Part shown: piece after piece, positions 8,318 to 18,181 of the stretch | Layout: every line of letters starts with the position of its first letter | Position numbering within the stretch: the stretch's first letter is position 1 | NCBI GenBank assembly: GCA_021739765.1 | Contig: JAIPBD010000016.1 | Coordinates: 47,455-111,454, forward strand | DNA length: 64,000 nucleotides | Direction: 5' to 3' | Origin: Melioribacteraceae bacterium | Lineage (GTDB): Bacteria; Bacteroidota; Ignavibacteria; Ignavibacteriales; Melioribacteraceae | Notes under the pieces: generated by a model | Told to the model about the DNA's origin: nothing | The model's database searches: none | Seen by the model: the letters and a program-made list of their open reading frames with translations, nothing else | Made by a program: the position numbers and the translations under genes

Positions 8318-9526
8318 TTACAAGTTAACAATTCCCATGAAGTAAAACCATGTTGCTGTATCATTCCCCTTGGTTTCTTTAAAGATTTCACCGGGGAAAA
8401 ACAAACCGCTACCTATTTGGAAATCTACATTTTCGTCATATTTATAGTTTAATACCAAATCAAATTCGTTTCCGAAATTCCGTGAAGTCGAACCATTTAT
8501 CAAAGTATAATCAGCCGATGAATTAAAAATGTGAAACGCGGCTTGCAGCTTCATTTTTTGCAAAGGTGAAAAGTTTGTTTTAAGATGAATATCAGCAAGA
8601 CCTAATCCGTTTGTGTTAGAAGGGAAGAAATCCATATAACCATAATATTTATGTCCGGCGCCAAACCATCTGTTACCTTCTTTGTAAGTATTATCGGTCA
8701 AATTATCATCACCAGAATAATATTCAATCCCCGCAGATAACTGTGGTTTCAAATTATGATTGAAATTAAATCCAAGATTATATCCCACAAAGAAAGCATT
8801 TAGCGACTTTGGACCGTTTTCAATCTCATCGCCTAATTGATACACAAATTCGGCAGTATGAAAATAATTTTCGATGGTTCCATCAAGGTAAGTTCCAATG
8901 GCGAAAGCATTAAATGGATAAGAAGCCGCTGCGGATGTTCGGTAAAGTACGAAAGGCTGAAAATCATGATTGGAAATAAATTTTAAGTCGGCGAAAGCAC
9001 CGATCAAAGTCTCATCATTGAGATCATCAAGCTTTGAAGTCTCGGCAAGTTTAAATGCGAATAAATCGATTTTTGATTTATCATTATTGATTTGCCAGCT
9101 AAAAGTTAAACCGTCAAAACTCCTGCCAATGTTATTCCAATTATTTTTACTCATTATTCTTTGAGTACCGTATGATGCTTCCATTCTTCCAAGTTTTAAG
9201 GAAAGTGGTAAATCAAACAGATTGTCTACGAGAAAATATGCTTGATGCAAATCGAGATTGGCTGTGTTTGAAATCGTAGCCGGTTCTGAACCGAATACTC
9301 TTGAATCCTGAACTTGGAAAAAAGCGGACAAATTCTTTCTTGGTGAAAACTTAACACCGAATCGAGAACGCATTTCACTAAATGAATTCATCCCTGTGGA
9401 CGAATTAAAATCCCTGCCATCTAAAATTAATCTGGTTCTTATTTGACCTGAAAAATTCACTAAATCTTGTGCTTGTATCGTTGCGCCGAAAAGTAGAACA
9501 AACAATAAAATAATACGTGATTTCAC
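8318..9526 (-). CDS. Outer-membrane beta-barrel porin (alginate-export-like)
   Basis: The 402-residue protein has a signal peptide (about residues 1-19, cleaved after IQAQ), then regularly alternating amphipathic strands and a C-terminal strand ending in aromatic/hydrophobic residues (WFYFMGIVNL), typical of outer-membrane barrels. RTRLILDGRDF, LHQAYFLVD and LKLGRMEASYGTQRI resemble the alginate-export/OprD-like barrel group, so solute diffusion is the likely role; the substrate is unknown. The start is GTG at 9526 behind GGAGAGGTG. It diverges from the symporter operon. Confidence 0.7.
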   Translation of the reverse strand: MKSRIILLFVLLFGATIQAQDLVNFSGQIRTRLILDGRDFNSSTGMNSFSEMRSRFGVKFSPRKNLSAFFQVQDSRVFGSEPATISNTANLDLHQAYFLVDNLFDLPLSLKLGRMEASYGTQRIMSKNNWNNIGRSFDGLTFSWQINNDKSKIDLFAFKLAETSKLDDLNDETLIGAFADLKFISNHDFQPFVLYRTSAAASYPFNAFAIGTYLDGTIENYFHTAEFVYQLGDEIENGPKSLNAFFVGYNLGFNFNHNLKPQLSAGIEYYSGDDNLTDNTYKEGNRWFGAGHKYYGYMDFFPSNTNGLGLADIHLKTNFSPLQKMKLQAAFHIFNSSADYTLINGSTSRNFGNEFDLVLNYKYDENVDFQIGSGLFFPGEIFKETKGNDTATWFYFMGIVNL

Positions 9527-9684
9527 TTAAACACCTCTCCTTTTTCAAAACTATTTTGATTAAATAGTTAGGATGCGATAATCTTTAATAAGATGCAGAA
9601 ACATGCAAATTTTTTCTGACTCTACTTTTGTAAAACAAATTGGATTAATTATCTTGTTAACAAATATTCAATTTGAGGAAGTTC

Positions 9685-9951
9685 ATGAAGCATCAAGAAA
9701 AACATAAAATCTATTGGAGGAAAAATCTTCAATATTTGAGCATCCTTTTATCTATTTGGTTTGTGGTTGCTTTCTTAATAAGCATTGTATTCCGTGAAAG
9801 TTTTGATTCAATCCAAATTGCCGGATTTAAGCTTGGCTTTTGGTTCGCTCAGCAGGGCTCAATTTATGTATTTATAGTTTTGATTTTTGTCTATGTGTAT
9901 TTAATGAACAAACTCGATAAGTCGTTTAACAGTGATGAGGATAAGGGATGA
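9685..9951 (+). CDS. DUF4212 small subunit of sodium/solute symporter
   Basis: This 88-residue membrane protein has two TM segments (about 17-38 and 53-76) separated by the amphipathic IQIAGFKLGFWFAQQGS motif typical of DUF4212. These proteins are encoded with, and thought to partner, VC_2705-type members of the sodium:solute symporter family. The ATG at 9685 is preceded by GAGGAAG; an upstream TTG at 9673 overlaps that site and is less likely. The stop overlaps the symporter start by 4 bp (ATGA). Confidence 0.9.
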   Translation: MKHQEKHKIYWRKNLQYLSILLSIWFVVAFLISIVFRESFDSIQIAGFKLGFWFAQQGSIYVFIVLIFVYVYLMNKLDKSFNSDEDKG

Positions 9952-11648
9952 ATATTTTTGCGTGGACGTATATTATAGTCACATTTACATTTATCCTTTA
10001 TATCGGAATTGCAATTTGGGCGCGTGCAAAATCAACCGGGGAATTTTACATTGCCGGCAAGGGTGTGAATCCCGTTTTAAATGGAATGGCAACCGCAGCG
10101 GATTGGATGAGTGCGGCTTCGTTTATTTCGATGGCGGGAATTATATCATTTTCCGGTTATGACGGTTCGGTTTATTTATTGGGATGGACGGGCGGTTACG
10201 TTTTGCTGGCTTTACTGCTCGCCCCATATTTAAGAAAATTCGGCAAATATACGGTTCCCGATTTTGTCGGCGACAGATATTATTCTCAAACGGCGAGAGT
10301 TGTTGCCGTGCTTTGTGCGATATTTATTTCATTCACGTACGTTTCAGGTCAAATGCGCGGAGTTGGAATCGTATTCTCCCGATTCCTGGATGTGAGCATA
10401 GACGTAGGTGTAATAATCGGAATGTTGATTGTTTTCTTTTATGCTGTAATGGGTGGAATGAAAGGAATCACTTACACTCAAGTCGCGCAATATTGCGTTT
10501 TGATTTTTGCGTTTATGGTTCCGGCGATCTTTATTTCTCTACTTATAACAGGAAATCCTATTCCTCAATTAGGTTTTGGAAGCGAAACTTTGAACGGGGG
10601 ATACTTATTGGACAAGCTGGATGGATTAAATTCTCAACTTGGTTTTGCACCTTATACTGATGGCTCAAAATCCACATTGGATGTATTTTTTATAACCGCT
10701 GCATTAATGGTTGGAACTGCCGGTCTACCTCATGTGATCGTCAGATTTTACACGGTGAAGAAAGTTTCATCCGCAAGAATATCTGCCGGATGGGCTTTGC
10801 TTTTTATCGCGATTCTATACACTACGGCCCCTGCGGTCGCGGCTTTCTCAAGATTTAATTTGATTGAGACTGTCAGCGAAGCCGAATATGATAAAGTGCC
10901 GAAATGGTTTAAAACATGGGAAGAGACGAAATTGATAAAGTTTGAGGATAAAAACGGTGATGGGAAAATTCAGTATACCGGACCAAAATCCGAAATCGAA
11001 AATGAACTAACTATTGATAAAGACATAATGGTATTGGCTAATCCTGAAATCGCGAATCTACCGAATTGGGTAGTTGGCTTAATTGCAGCCGGAGGGCTGG
11101 CTGCGGCTCTTTCGACTGCGGCAGGATTATTGCTGGTTATCTCAACATCAGTTGCTCACGATTTATTCAAGAAAGGATGGAAAAAGGATTTAAGTGAAAA
11201 AAAGGAATTGCTGATCGCGAGAATAGCAGCCGGTTTTGCAGTAATAATTGCCGGACACTTTGGAATGAATCCACCGGGTTTTGTTGCTGAAGTTGTCGCT
11301 TTTGCATTTGGATTTGCAGCCGCTTCATTTTTCCCGATAATAATTATGGGAATTTTTAGTAAACGAATCAATAAGGAAGGTGCCATTGCGGGGATGATTT
11401 CCGGAATCGGAATTACCGCGGCGTATATAATTTTCTTTAAATTTTTATTCCCCGAATTAAATTCAACTGAAAATTGGTTGTGGGGAATTTCACCCGAAGG
11501 TTTTGGAACAGTTGGAATGGTTGTAAATTTTATTGTGGCAATTACAGTTTCAAAATTTACTCCCGCTCCGCCGGAAGAAGTTGGAGAAATGGTCGAGAAA
11601 ATCAGAATACCGGTAGGCGCAGGGGAATCACATGAGATAAACGCCTGA
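9948..11648 (+). CDS. Sodium:solute symporter, VC_2705/ActP-like large subunit
   Basis: The 566-residue protein has about 13 membrane segments of the SSS family. Visible motifs include NGMATAADWMSAASFI near residue 45, GYVLLALLLAPYLRKFGKYTVPDF, LPHVIVRFYTV near 262-272 and GGLAAALSTAAGLLLVIS near 384-401. It is most like acetate or small-carboxylate symporters that pair with a DUF4212 subunit. A cytoplasmic or periplasmic insert (about 325-360) contains an EF-hand-like loop DKNGDGKIQ, which I believe is usual in this subfamily. It is translationally coupled to the DUF4212 gene. Confidence 0.9.
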   Translation: MNIFAWTYIIVTFTFILYIGIAIWARAKSTGEFYIAGKGVNPVLNGMATAADWMSAASFISMAGIISFSGYDGSVYLLGWTGGYVLLALLLAPYLRKFGKYTVPDFVGDRYYSQTARVVAVLCAIFISFTYVSGQMRGVGIVFSRFLDVSIDVGVIIGMLIVFFYAVMGGMKGITYTQVAQYCVLIFAFMVPAIFISLLITGNPIPQLGFGSETLNGGYLLDKLDGLNSQLGFAPYTDGSKSTLDVFFITAALMVGTAGLPHVIVRFYTVKKVSSARISAGWALLFIAILYTTAPAVAAFSRFNLIETVSEAEYDKVPKWFKTWEETKLIKFEDKNGDGKIQYTGPKSEIENELTIDKDIMVLANPEIANLPNWVVGLIAAGGLAAALSTAAGLLLVISTSVAHDLFKKGWKKDLSEKKELLIARIAAGFAVIIAGHFGMNPPGFVAEVVAFAFGFAAASFFPIIIMGIFSKRINKEGAIAGMISGIGITAAYIIFFKFLFPELNSTENWLWGISPEGFGTVGMVVNFIVAITVSKFTPAPPEEVGEMVEKIRIPVGAGESHEINA

Positions 11649-11703
11649 CCCAGCTTTTTATTTTCACCTAACCTGGGCAAGCCATAACTAAATTATCATA
11701 TTA

Positions 11704-11734
11704 GAATGATTGAATGAGAAACATTCAATCATTC
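11704..11734. terminator. Hairpin between convergent genes
   Basis: GAATGATTGAATG and CATTCAATCATTC form a perfect 13-bp stem with loop AGAAA, midway between the symporter stop and the Na/Pi cotransporter stop. No long T tract flanks it, but position and symmetry suit a bidirectional transcription end. Confidence 0.6.
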
Positions 11735-11826
11735 ATCTTCATTCAGCCATTCTATCGTTTTTTTTGTCTCATTCATATTCTGCCAAATAATAAATGAACA
11801 TCAATATTAAGGTACTAAAGGCGTGT

Positions 11827-13599
11827 TCAAATGGAATTTCCATTACCATTTGATTCAACCCAATCAGAATCAAGATAAATTAATTCTGATACGGAAATTA
11901 ATCTTTCTACGATATCCCCAACAATCGCGCTGTCATTCATTAAAGAAGTCGCCATTTCACGGGTAATTTTTTCCTCACGAATTAATCTATCGATGGTTCC
12001 ATTTATAACGACATCATGGAGTTTAGCTTTCTCACGAAGTTGATTTAACAATCTGTGATGTTGGATTAAGTCTTCAGCATTTTGAGTGTGATAAATTTCT
12101 CTCATTACTCGAGCAATTAATTTACGCAGACTATTGTATTCAGCGCGAATACTATCATTTTGATGGTTGCCAAATTTTGCCATATTCGGTTGAATCATTT
12201 TAATGTACTTAACGATTTCAACAATATTCCGTGTGGCCATCTTAACTTTATAAATTAATCCGATATCTGCTTCTGCAATGTTTTTAGATTGAGTAATAGT
12301 CGCAGCTTCGATTATTTTGCTATAGATTATTTTGATTTTTTGTGAATACAGCCGATCAATATCAATCTCCATATTTTTAATTGAGGTCTGTACTATATCG
12401 CTCAATGGTTTTTCGGATAAAATATCGTGCCGGTGAACGTTGATTCCATGCGCAATTATTTCAAACGCGTTATCGAACAAATGTTTAGATTCTTTTATCA
12501 AAGCAGGAACCGCGGATGTTGAATGTTCGAGCGATGCCGGCGAAAGGAATTTTGGTTGAGAAATGTCCTTCTCGTCATCTTCCTTATAAAGGTTTGATAA
12601 TTTCCGTACCATAAATGGAATAGCCGGAACCATAACAATTACACCAATCAAATTAAAAAGTGTGTGAAATAAAGAGAGTTTCAAAGTGTAATCATCAGTG
12701 GCAATACCCATATGTCCGGAGAGGAAATTTACGGCATCTCGCAAATATCCGATAAAAATTAGTGCGATAGCACCGGTAGATAGATTAAATATCAAATGAG
12801 CAACGGCTAATCTTTTCCCTGCACTGTTTGAGCTCATCGCTCCAATTATTGCGGTAATGGTTGTTCCAATATTTGCACCGATGGCTAATGATAGCGCATC
12901 CACATAATTTATTTGTGAAGTTGATAATGCCGTAAGAATAATTGCCAAAGTCGCATGACTGGATTGCATGATAACAGTGGCGACAATACCAACAAAAGTA
13001 AACAGAATTAATCCCCAAAATCCTTCAACCGAATATTCCTTTAAGTCTATGGAACCTTGGTAATCTTGAAAACCTTCCTTCATAAAATGGATTCCGAGAA
13101 ATAGAAATCCGATTCCGGCAAGTACATAACCGAATCCTTTCATTTTTCTGCTTTTTTGGGTCACAAGTACAATCCCAAAAACAACCAGAGGCAGAGCGAA
13201 TGAGGATATTTTAACCTTCAGCCCGAAAATTGAGATTAACCAAGCACCCGTTGTAGTTCCGATGTTTGCGCCAAAAATTACACCGATTCCACCCGCCAGT
13301 TCAATTAATCCGGCGCTGAGAAACGAAATTGTAATTACAGATATTAACGAGCTTGATTGTAAAAGGGATGTGCTGATAACCCCAAATGAGAGACTGCGTG
13401 GTGTTGATTTTGTAGCGGCACGGAGAATTTTTTCTAGCGGGCCTCCGCTAAATGATTTAAATCCATCTTCGAGGAAAATCATCCCGAATAATAGAATTGC
13501 AACCCCAGCCGCGATTTCCTTAAAGTTCTCGGAATAAAGAAATGCAATTAATAGTACTATAAGAACTAAAGGCAGTAGTGACCGTCTTAGAATTTTCAC
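11827..13599 (-). CDS. Na+/phosphate cotransporter family protein with PhoU-like domain
   Basis: The 590-residue protein has the two inverted Na_Pi_cotrans repeats with the characteristic QSSS (about 81-84) and QSS elements, each followed by GANIGTT (about 110-116 and again near 240). These segments form the Na+/Pi pathway in NptA/YjbB-type carriers. A cytoplasmic helical domain (about 360-585) resembles PhoU. I chose the GTG at 13599 because GAAGGT lies about 6 nt upstream; a TTG at 13611 would add four residues and overlap that site. A hairpin (13620-13641) sits just upstream. Confidence 0.9.
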   Translation of the reverse strand: MKILRRSLLPLVLIVLLIAFLYSENFKEIAAGVAILLFGMIFLEDGFKSFSGGPLEKILRAATKSTPRSLSFGVISTSLLQSSSLISVITISFLSAGLIELAGGIGVIFGANIGTTTGAWLISIFGLKVKISSFALPLVVFGIVLVTQKSRKMKGFGYVLAGIGFLFLGIHFMKEGFQDYQGSIDLKEYSVEGFWGLILFTFVGIVATVIMQSSHATLAIILTALSTSQINYVDALSLAIGANIGTTITAIIGAMSSNSAGKRLAVAHLIFNLSTGAIALIFIGYLRDAVNFLSGHMGIATDDYTLKLSLFHTLFNLIGVIVMVPAIPFMVRKLSNLYKEDDEKDISQPKFLSPASLEHSTSAVPALIKESKHLFDNAFEIIAHGINVHRHDILSEKPLSDIVQTSIKNMEIDIDRLYSQKIKIIYSKIIEAATITQSKNIAEADIGLIYKVKMATRNIVEIVKYIKMIQPNMAKFGNHQNDSIRAEYNSLRKLIARVMREIYHTQNAEDLIQHHRLLNQLREKAKLHDVVINGTIDRLIREEKITREMATSLMNDSAIVGDIVERLISVSELIYLDSDWVESNGNGNSI

Positions 13600-13619
13600 G
13601 ATTACCTTCAAATAATATC

Positions 13620-13641
13620 CACCAATATATAAATATTGGTG
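13620..13641 (-). promoter_or_regulatory. Perfect hairpin just upstream of the Na/Pi cotransporter start
   Basis: CACCAATAT and ATATTGGTG pair perfectly over 9 bp around a 4-nt loop, ending about 20 nt before the GTG start. It could be the terminator of the pirin transcript, a 5'-UTR structure or a protein-binding dyad. There is no T run, so a plain terminator is the weaker option. Confidence 0.4.
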
Positions 13642-13694
13642 AACAATTCAATCATTTTGAACTGATCTGAAAGCAGGATTTTTTGGTATTTGAA

Positions 13695-14558
13695 CTAATC
13701 AAAGTCTTCGATCAGCATTCCCATTCTGCCATTTTGATAATCTCGAATCGCTCTCATTATTTCTTCTTGACTGCTCATCACGAACGGACCTTGCGCGAAA
13801 ATTTGTTCATTAGTCGGAATCCCCGCCATTAATAAAAATCTTGATTCTTCACCGGATTCAATCTCAATATTCTTGCCTTCGTTTTCAAAATGTATTAGGG
13901 CTTTCGCATTTACAGATTGTCCGTTCACATCAACTTGCCCATCAAGAAAATAGATCATGGTATTGTGGTTTTCGGGAATTTGAAAAAATATTTTTGATCC
14001 GGCGAGAACATTTCCTGTTGCGATTATTAACCGTAGCGGAGATTTTGCCGGGCCTTCAATTCCCGAAATATTTCCGCATTGAACATTCAGAAAAGAACCA
14101 CCTTCAAATTTAATTTTGGGAAGTTCATCATTTTGAAACGCTTGATAAGTAGCAGTTTTAATTTTTTCGGCTTTTGGCGTATTTATCCAAATTTGAATTA
14201 TCTCTTGTTCGCCCCCATTTTCAGCTAGTTCTTTGGATGGACGTTCGGAATGAATGACACCTTTACCCGCATTCATCCATTGAATTCCACCGGCTTTAAC
14301 AACCGAGCTGTTTCCGTGTGAGTCTCTGTGATGAACATCGCCTTTAAAAATAAAAGTAACCGGTGAAAAACCGGTGTGCGGGTGTGGTCCGATGCCTAAT
14401 CTTCGGGCATTTCCGCCGGGAGGGTGATAAACAAAATGATGATGAATTAATAAAAACGGATCCACTTGATCAAGTCCACGAAGCGGCAATGCTTGATCCA
14501 CAAGCATTCCGCTCATATCAACTTTTTCGGCTTTATATACTCTTTTTACTTTTTTCAA
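13695..14558 (-). CDS. Pirin family protein
   Basis: The 287-residue bicupin has the pirin signature. The Fe ligands expected from human pirin (H56, H58, H101, E103) correspond to H59, H61 (in GPHPHTGFSPVTF), H103 and E105 (in NAGKGVIHSE). Bacterial pirins have quercetinase activity or regulatory roles; this one's substrate is unknown. I start it at TTG 14558, 8 nt after TTAGGAG, which gives the usual pirin N-terminus (KKVKRVYKA). The frame extends to 14585 without such a site. It lies 14 bp after the amidohydrolase gene in the same operon. Confidence 0.9.
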   Translation of the reverse strand: MKKVKRVYKAEKVDMSGMLVDQALPLRGLDQVDPFLLIHHHFVYHPPGGNARRLGIGPHPHTGFSPVTFIFKGDVHHRDSHGNSSVVKAGGIQWMNAGKGVIHSERPSKELAENGGEQEIIQIWINTPKAEKIKTATYQAFQNDELPKIKFEGGSFLNVQCGNISGIEGPAKSPLRLIIATGNVLAGSKIFFQIPENHNTMIYFLDGQVDVNGQSVNAKALIHFENEGKNIEIESGEESRFLLMAGIPTNEQIFAQGPFVMSSQEEIMRAIRDYQNGRMGMLIEDFD

Positions 14559-14572
14559 ATCTTCTCCTAAAT

Positions 14573-17500
14573 CTATCTGCCGCAACTACATCTCGAATGA
14601 CTTTGTGAATTTGATTCTTCGTGCCAATCAAAACTCTGGTTGTAATTATTATTCTCCCAGAAAAATTTTCCTCTTTTAACATCATGATTACCGATTTCGT
14701 TCATTGTCTCCGCATCATAAATTCTACCATTTATCATTGTGTATTTAACAAATTCGGTATTCCTGATATTTTCGAGAGGATCGTTATCAAGTACAATTAA
14801 ATCTGCCAACTTACCGGATTCAAGCGAGCCGATTTCTTCATCCATTCCGATATATGAAGCTCCGTTCATTGTCGCGGCCCTCAGAACCTCCATGTTTGTC
14901 ATTCCACCTTGTCCGAGCATCCACATTTCCCATTGAACTCCAAGACCTTGAAGCTGGCCGTGCCCGCCCACATTTACTTTAACTCCGGCGTCGGTCAGTT
15001 TTTTAAGTGATTCAGAAACAAGAATGTGTCCGTTTTTATATTCCTCTTCGGGAATCATAGTTCTGTGGCGTGAACGGGAATCGATAATTTGACGAGGATA
15101 ATAATTTAATAATCTTTCCTTTTCCCAAACATTAGTGTGTTGGTACCAGTAATATTCTCCGGATACAGCTCCGTAAGAAACCACAAGTGTGGGAGTTGAG
15201 CCAGTTCCGCTGTTGCTCCATAAATTTATAACATCCTTGTAGAGTGGTGCAATTGGTAAATTGTGTTCAATACCGGTATGACCATCCAAAATCATTGAAA
15301 GATTGTGAAAAAATGTTGAACCGCCCTCGGGATAAACCATCACTCCATTTTCGCTCGCAGCTTTAATTACTTGCTGTCTTTGATTCCTTCGAGGTTGGTT
15401 GTAACTTTTTACAGAGAATGCGCCATAAGCTTTCATTCGTCGGATTGCTGAACGCGCGTCATCAAGATTATTTACAACGGTTTTAAAATCACCTTCAGCG
15501 CCATACAGAATAGTTCCGGTCGAATAAATTCGCGGGCCAACCATATGTCCGGCTTTTACCATTTCTGATTGTGTGAACACCATTTCGCTATTCGATGACG
15601 GATCGTGAGTGGTTGTAATTCCGTACGCGAGGTTTGCGTAATATGACCATTGTTGCTGCGGACTCAATCCATCCCGCCAAGTCCCGAGATGAGCGTGAAC
15701 ATCGATGATTCCGGGCATAATTGTTTTACCGGATACGTTTATTGTTTTTGCGTCTGAAGGAACAGTCACATTTTCAGCCGGACCAACCGCTTCAATTAGA
15801 TTTTCATTGATAACTATTGTTCCGTTTTCGATTATTTCGTCCCCGTTCATTGTAATAATTTTCGCACCCGTGAGAGCAATTCTACCACTTGGTTTGTCGG
15901 ATTCCAGGACAAGATTTATTTTTATTCCCGTTGTATCAATTGGTGGAATTGAATCCGGCGCGCCTTCAATAAACTTAAATCTATCTTGAATAGCGTTAGT
16001 GAAATATTCATTTCCGAGGGTCCAATGCAATTTTGTTCCGGATCTATTCCACTGCAAATTTATTCCTTCATCTCTGGCAACTTGTGCAATCGCAATCGCT
16101 TCCGCATTTGCGGAGAGAGTAATTTCTTTGCCAATTTCGGGGAAAGGCATAATGTATACTTTATAAAGTTCAGTGAACGCAACCCATTTGTCATCAGGAC
16201 TGATAACAAAATCATTCGCATATTTTGATTTGAAATGAGTCCGGTTTTCAAATCCTTGAAGATTTACACTTTCGTATTTTTTCCACCAGTCACCAGAATT
16301 GTTAAATCCCGTCAAATAGTAAATTCTTGTACCATCTGAGTTAAACCGAGGTTTAGAGCCCGATTCAGAAACTAATATTTCATCTCCACCGGAAGTTGAA
16401 ATTGTGTAAATACCCGGTTTTTTTGTGAAAGTATAACCCTGTTCCGAATTCCCGGATTCTTTTCGAAAAACAATAGTTTTCCCGTCAGGTGAAAATTTTG
16501 GTTCCCGGTAAATTCCTTTTTCCGTGTTCAATTTTTTGGTTGAACCGGATTTAAGATCCATTAAGATTAAAGCCCCCATTTCCAAATCATTCCAAGTAAC
16601 GTAAACCAGTTTGCTACCGTCCGGCGAGAAGGAAGGTTCGGATTCAAAATCTTTTGATTTGGTTAATCTTACCGGATTGCCATTCGGAAGAGTTTTTGTC
16701 CATAAATATCCTACAGAATTAAAAACCAGCTGTTTCTCATCGGGTGAAGTTACGGCGTGCCGCATTACGTGTGATTCGAATTTTTCAACATGAACAGGAA
16801 TTCTAAATTTTAACGCATCCGCGATTTTATGTTTGGAGGTAAGTTTAAAAGGGATGATTTCGGATTGATAAGAATTAATATTAACTTTTCTAATTTTTCC
16901 ATCAGCCCAAAACACAATTGTTTCATTATCCGGTAACCATTGGTAGTTTGGATAAACTCCAAAAATTGCCCATGCTTCTTGTTGATCTTTGCTCAACTTA
17001 TCGTAAACCGGTCTCTCTTCACCACTGTGCAAATTGTGGATGTAAAGAACAGTTTTTGTTCTTACTCGTTTAACAAATGAGAGAAATTTCCCGTTTGGTG
17101 AAAGTTGTGGCCTAACCGCTCCACCCGGTCCCGTAATTACATTTTCAATTTCGCCTCTTTCTCTGTCGTACCTTCTGATAATATAAATTTGGCTGTTCGG
17201 ATCTTTGTTGTACTGAAAATATCCACCCGGATACATATCCTCGCTGTAGTAAACAAATTTCCCGTCAGGAGAAACAACCGGTTCCCCCGCATCTTGCTGT
17301 AAGTTTTTCTTTTCGGTTAATTGAAAACCGGTTCCGCCGGATTTGTGATAAATCCACATTTCACCTGCGCCAAGAGAACGACCTGAAGTAAAATGTTTCC
17401 TCGCAACTAAATAATTCCCGTCTGGCGTCCATGTTGCATTATTGAGTAAACGAAATGATTCCTCAGTGATTTGTTTTGCGTCGGAGCCGTCAGAATTCAT

Positions 17501-17830
17501 GATCCAAATATTGTCTCCTCCACCCGCATCACTTGTAAATGAAATTTGTTGGCCGTCCGGACTAAATCTCGGTTGAACTTCAAATGCTAATCCGCCGCGT
17601 AATAACTTAGCATCCCCGCCTTCGATTGGCATGGAATAAATATCCCCGAGCAAATCAAAAACGATTTGTTTTCCGTTTGGGCTTACATCCAAATTCATCC
17701 ATGTACCTTCATCGAGTTCAAATTCTGCTTCCTTGAAAGGAACATGATGTTTTGTTACATCCCATTCTTTTTCTTGAGCAAAAACAGCGAAAGTAAAAAA
17801 TAGAATGAGCAATATTATTTTTCTAAGCAT
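14573..17830 (-). CDS. Secreted TolB-like beta-propeller / amidohydrolase fusion
   Basis: The 1085-residue protein has a signal peptide (1-18, VFAQ). Many PD40/TolB-type propeller repeats (about 40-620) follow, recognisable by recurring SPDGKxIxFxS and SPNGK motifs. An amidohydrolase domain follows, with metal motif DVHAHLG near 706-712, later metal and active-site histidines (for example GHTGIEHN and GGHGQLQG), and the closing block GSLESGKLADLIVLDNDPLENI. The arrangement matches predicted periplasmic or exported imidazolonepropionase/dipeptidase-like amidohydrolases; the substrate is unknown. The C-terminus ends in SHSRCSCGR, a short Cys/Ser-rich tail. The ATG at 17830 has GGAG six nt upstream. 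The pirin gene follows in the same operon. Confidence 0.9.
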   Translation of the reverse strand: MLRKIILLILFFTFAVFAQEKEWDVTKHHVPFKEAEFELDEGTWMNLDVSPNGKQIVFDLLGDIYSMPIEGGDAKLLRGGLAFEVQPRFSPDGQQISFTSDAGGGDNIWIMNSDGSDAKQITEESFRLLNNATWTPDGNYLVARKHFTSGRSLGAGEMWIYHKSGGTGFQLTEKKNLQQDAGEPVVSPDGKFVYYSEDMYPGGYFQYNKDPNSQIYIIRRYDRERGEIENVITGPGGAVRPQLSPNGKFLSFVKRVRTKTVLYIHNLHSGEERPVYDKLSKDQQEAWAIFGVYPNYQWLPDNETIVFWADGKIRKVNINSYQSEIIPFKLTSKHKIADALKFRIPVHVEKFESHVMRHAVTSPDEKQLVFNSVGYLWTKTLPNGNPVRLTKSKDFESEPSFSPDGSKLVYVTWNDLEMGALILMDLKSGSTKKLNTEKGIYREPKFSPDGKTIVFRKESGNSEQGYTFTKKPGIYTISTSGGDEILVSESGSKPRFNSDGTRIYYLTGFNNSGDWWKKYESVNLQGFENRTHFKSKYANDFVISPDDKWVAFTELYKVYIMPFPEIGKEITLSANAEAIAIAQVARDEGINLQWNRSGTKLHWTLGNEYFTNAIQDRFKFIEGAPDSIPPIDTTGIKINLVLESDKPSGRIALTGAKIITMNGDEIIENGTIVINENLIEAVGPAENVTVPSDAKTINVSGKTIMPGIIDVHAHLGTWRDGLSPQQQWSYYANLAYGITTTHDPSSNSEMVFTQSEMVKAGHMVGPRIYSTGTILYGAEGDFKTVVNNLDDARSAIRRMKAYGAFSVKSYNQPRRNQRQQVIKAASENGVMVYPEGGSTFFHNLSMILDGHTGIEHNLPIAPLYKDVINLWSNSGTGSTPTLVVSYGAVSGEYYWYQHTNVWEKERLLNYYPRQIIDSRSRHRTMIPEEEYKNGHILVSESLKKLTDAGVKVNVGGHGQLQGLGVQWEMWMLGQGGMTNMEVLRAATMNGASYIGMDEEIGSLESGKLADLIVLDNDPLENIRNTEFVKYTMINGRIYDAETMNEIGNHDVKRGKFFWENNNYNQSFDWHEESNSQSHSRCSCGR

Positions 17831-18181
17831 GTGTACTCCTGGTAAAAGTTACTTTATGAAAATACAATTTTAGATTGAAATCGTAAGGGAAGTGTTAAAA
17901 GATTTGGGGCAAAATAAAATCCCAAAATGTTCGCCTAACAAAAAGATATAAGATATTATTATTTGCAAAAGGTTCAAAATGAGTATTAGTGAATTTTTCT
18001 ATTATTCGAAAGTTACGCGGATATTTTACAAAGCTAATTTCTGCTTTATTTATGCAACTAAAGAAGACTTGCAATTTATTTCAAAATGTATCTTTTGTTG
18101 ATTTTCTGTAATATTGAGTAATTACTGAAGAGAAAAACAATGGACAAGTTCTAATAATAATTAATATAAGAATAGTCAATA
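17831..18181. other. Divergent intergenic region
   Basis: About 350 bp of very AT-rich sequence lies between the divergent amidohydrolase and sulfatase genes. It must contain both promoters, but no convincing -24/-12 pair, riboswitch or conserved gene fragment was seen. A 19-codon frame beginning near 18052 is not credible as a gene. Confidence 0.6.

Noticed and set aside
10184-10660. 158-codon plus-strand frame inside the symporter gene
   Set aside because: It overlaps a complete, well-conserved SSS transporter in another frame and encodes a Cys/Arg-rich product with no recognisable domain.
11156-11680. 174-codon antisense frame over the 3' end of the symporter
   Set aside because: It has low-complexity Ile/Pro/Ala-rich content typical of the reverse complement of a membrane-protein gene.
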